Assembly (NCBI GenBank): GCA_027886175.1
Contig: JAJNNQ010000023.1
Location: 8,325,001 to 8,389,000, forward strand
Origin: Phylloscopus collybita
Lineage: Eukaryota; Chordata; Aves; Passeriformes; Phylloscopidae
Direction of reading: 5' to 3'
Length of the DNA stretch: 64,000 nt
The notes under the pieces are model-generated. The model saw only the letters and a list, made by a program, of their open reading frames with translations. It had not been told where the DNA came from and searched no databases. A program made the position numbers and the translations under genes. Shown here piece by piece: positions 60,936 through 64,000 of the stretch. How positions within the stretch are numbered: position 1 is the first letter of the stretch; the number at the start of each line of letters is the position of its first letter.

Positions 60936-63900
60936 CTCTAATAGGTGAACCTGGGTTTCCAAAACATCCTGCATGAAGGTGTGGGAGAATTACATGGGTG
61001 AGAAGAACTCACAGGTCAAAATTAATATGAATAACCAAGTACCAAGAATTTCCAAAATGTGTAGGTCCTCTGGTAGGAAGCATCTGACTGGATCAGCAGC
61101 TGTTGTAGCTCCTTGCATAAGATATGCTGAATTGACACAAGAAAGCAAATTCCAAACTGATCCCCAGGCTTTTGTGCATCACAGGAGAAACCATCCAGTG
61201 CAGAGAGGAGGACCAAGTGTTGTCCTTGAGGCAGGATGGGCTGTAATCACCAAAAAATTATGCTCTGCTGTCCTCTTTCTTCTCCACATGTGATGTGTAG
61301 AACAGAATGAGAACTGAGCAAATGAAAAAGTAAATTCCTGCTGGTGAGGAACAGTGACCAGATGTATTTGACTTTAATGAGTTTATTGGCATCTGCCTCT
61401 GAGGACAGATCTCTGTAAGCCAAACACAGAATGGTCTGCAAAGAAGGGGGTTAAAAAGGTCATTTTCTGAGATTGTCCAGATAACTGCACACTTCAGCTA
61501 CAGGTTGGCTACAGGGCTTCATTCTCGACAGCCATTTCTTTCATTTTGGCAATACATCACTGCTAATGTCACGTCAGTCTTTGCAAAAATATTTAACAGA
61601 GGAAGCTCAGTCTTGCTGCACCTGAGAGCAGCAGTAGCAGAGTAATGCATGAGAGAGTCTTAAATGCTCTCCAGGTATAATCACACTGCGCACATGAGCA
61701 AAGCTGAGTCTCCAGTAAGGAAACACTAAAGAATGTTCTGGGATTTTTTTTTTTAATTTTTTTTTTACTTTTGCTTGTCTCCACATCTGTTTCATGGGTG
61801 TTTTTGCTGTTGACTGGAAATGATATTAAACTAAGCAGCATATGTACCTCCTGAAATATACTGAAATACTCTGTAATCAGTCTTTGTTCTGAAAGTCTTT
61901 GGAAAAGCTAACAGAGAAAAATAGAATATTAATAGTCGAATGGGTTGGTAAACTGTACAAGCGTTTTAGAGGCACCCTTCAAAGAAAGGATGAGGTAAAT
62001 TTTAAATTAGTCCTGAGGGAGCTATACAGGATCATCACCAAGTAGAGCATTTAAAGTGTGTCAGGAATATATATTTTTGTCCCACCAGCTGGGAAACTTC
62101 CTCAGCATTTAGTTATTTGTATCCTTTATGATGTTTATTCCTGCTCAAATGGAAGAATAAACCAAGATTTATACTACAAAGAAAATATTTCCTTTTACAA
62201 CAGGATTTTAACTAAGTATTGGGAAAAAAAACCCATGGGCTAAACTAATTCTACTTGCCTGGAGTAATCTGGAAGCTGAAATTAATTTATTATTTCCTGT
62301 CTTGTATATTAGAATTAAATGGAGGGCTGAAAGCAACAGGAGTCCTTCATACAAGCATTTCAGAAGCCTCAAAAGGGAGTTTCAGAGGCATATCTTGCTT
62401 CAAATTTTACCTTAAGTGTGTTTACATCTATTTCAACAGTTGAGTTTTAATGTATGTTAGAGTTCATTTATTAAGCAATGGTTATGAATATTTGTACATG
62501 GCAGACAGCAAAATAGGATGTTTGACAGGTTTGCCGTGACTGATTAAATTCTTTCTCCACTTCCATTAGAGTTTTAAATCTCACCTTGAAAATCTCATCC
62601 ACACCCTAGAGGTGATTTTTAAATGACATTTAAGGTGCGTGTATGAAACACAGTAACTTCTGCAAGCTCTGTATTTAATAATCAGCCTGAGAAAGTACTT
62701 GCGGGTAGTCCCTGGGAAATGATAATGAATTTTTCAGCAGAAGCATCTAAGGCTGTCAGACACTGGTGGGGTGGATCTACTCACTTTTCTGTATTCATGT
62801 GAGCTGCAAGCCCTGTTTCAGCAGGATTGTAAAATGGAAAAGATGCCTATTCTCAAAGCCATTTCATGGTGTCACATGCTTCGGTCAGCCTTTCTGGCCG
62901 AGCTCCTGGAGGAAGCAAAAACAAAAAACCAAAGAAATACGTGTATTTACCTGCAAATCCACTCAAAATGAGTCTGAGACAAGGACAGGAACACAGCACA
63001 GCCAGAAAGCAGAGAATCTCTGGGGAAACACTGAGGAGAAGTTGCCAGGAACGTTACACAGACAGTGGTGACAAAGCCTCATCCTTTGTCAGCTGGTGGA
63101 GCTCTCCTGGTTTCTGTACAGAATTTGGCCAGTTAGTTGCTTGTGGAAGGGAGGCTGTCTCTGAGTGGCTCTAGGAGGACGTCTGTACATCAAAAGCCAG
63201 AGTCCTCAGCCTTCCAGAATGTCTCTCCCTAATGGCAGCCTCAAATTTTTGTTTTAATTAGGACGTATTCTGATTGCATGACAGCCACTGTATTTTCAGC
63301 TGCTGGATGCTCCTGGATGTAGGAAAGCAGGACTTTTCTCTCTCTCAATAAGGGCTGGGTGTGCTGGGTCAAAGGCAATGGTTATTTGTGGTTTTTAATA
63401 CAAAAATGCTCCCTAATAGGTCCAAATCACCTATGGAAAGTAGTTGCAGTATGTTTATCATCACAGGATCTTGGTGGTGGGTGATGTCTGTTGGTATCAG
63501 GACAAAAACTGTAGAATCCAGGGACAAGAACAGGAAGTAGATTATCTTCTATCTATAATTCACCTTTCCCACCCTCTGCTTTTTAGAGAATTTCTAACCA
63601 AAACACTGCATTTGATGGATTCAGGCTTAACTTTTGTGTATTTAGCTGGTTTTGAAAAATATTTTGTTACTGACTCACAGGTCAGTTACTCCTTCCCTGT
63701 CCCATGACAACACATTTAAATAAAAGGTAAACCTCTGCTGGCTGTAAGATTTGAAGTGGGAGAAAATGCTGATGTGTTTATTTCCAGTACTCTTTTAACT
63801 CCTGTTCAGGAAGATGGGCAAACACAGCACTGTGCAAAATGTGCCTAAAGCTACAGTTCTTTCATTTCCCTGCATGGTGCCCATAAGAAAAATTATTAAA

Positions 63901-64000
63901 CATGGTTTTCACAAGGCAGGCATTTGTTTTTTATATCAGGATTGGAAGATACAGTGGGGCTTAAGAGATTTATATGCTATTGCTTCTTATAATTGTTTCT
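60936..64000. other. Non-genic flank right of the provirus
   Basis: About 3 kb of AT-rich DNA with short open frames and no recognisable gene or named repeat. Confidence 0.45.

Noticed and set aside
1..64000. CRISPR arrays, tRNA or rRNA genes, bacterial-type operons
   Set aside because: No regularly spaced repeats with unique spacers and no tRNA or rRNA signatures seen; the CR1 and ERV content shows a vertebrate genome.

Overview
The window looks like intergenic or intronic DNA from a bird, most likely a songbird. The evidence is several CR1 LINE 3' ends with the typical ATTCTATGA-like terminus, a high load of solo LTRs, and two avian-type endogenous retroviruses (ERVs). I found no convincing host protein-coding gene, tRNA, rRNA or CRISPR array. 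One short stretch near base 500 could be a host exon, but the support is weak.

Layout. 1-1715: non-genic, with the weak exon candidate. 1716-8430: an old, decayed class II (alpha/beta-like) ERV on the minus strand with LTR-gag-dUTPase/protease-pol-LTR, no env, and a tRNA-Trp-like primer site. 8431-28402: AT-rich non-genic DNA with two CR1 fragments (9.57 and 26.9 kb), a solo LTR with a perfect 5-bp target duplication (14462-14996), a probable LTR (25.5-26.1 kb), long poly-T tracts and a G/T-rich low-complexity block. 28403-31067: a cluster of two LTRs in opposite orientations followed by a CR1 3' end. 31068-50664: non-genic, with a local 260-bp direct duplication (32.3 and 34.2 kb), a CR1 3' end (40.9-41.7 kb), an A/C-rich simple-repeat block (43.27-43.68 kb) and two tentative LTRs. 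50665-60935: a young gammaretrovirus-like provirus on the minus strand. 60936-64000: non-genic.

The most interesting feature is the provirus at 50669-60931. Its two 702-bp LTRs show no difference that I could find by reading, and CTCT target duplications flank it. Its PBS looks like an exact match to the 3' end of tRNA-Arg. Gag is one intact 567-codon frame ending in UGA; a perfect-length 8-bp stem starts 6 nt later, as expected for stop-codon readthrough into protease-RT-RNase H-integrase. Pol and env each stay in one frame with no frameshift but carry nine in-frame stops (three and six). All nine are TAG, and their density rises toward the 3' polypurine tract. The integrase catalytic Glu position is Lys. 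Nine stops of one type, no indels and unchanged LTRs suggest a G-to-A editing burst during reverse transcription rather than slow decay. The env is also unusual: a short (about 231-codon) part before a basic cleavage site and a long (about 451-codon) part after it, with no recognisable gammaretroviral CX6CC motif or immunosuppressive-like peptide.

All calls come from reading the sequence and the translations; no alignment or database search was run.
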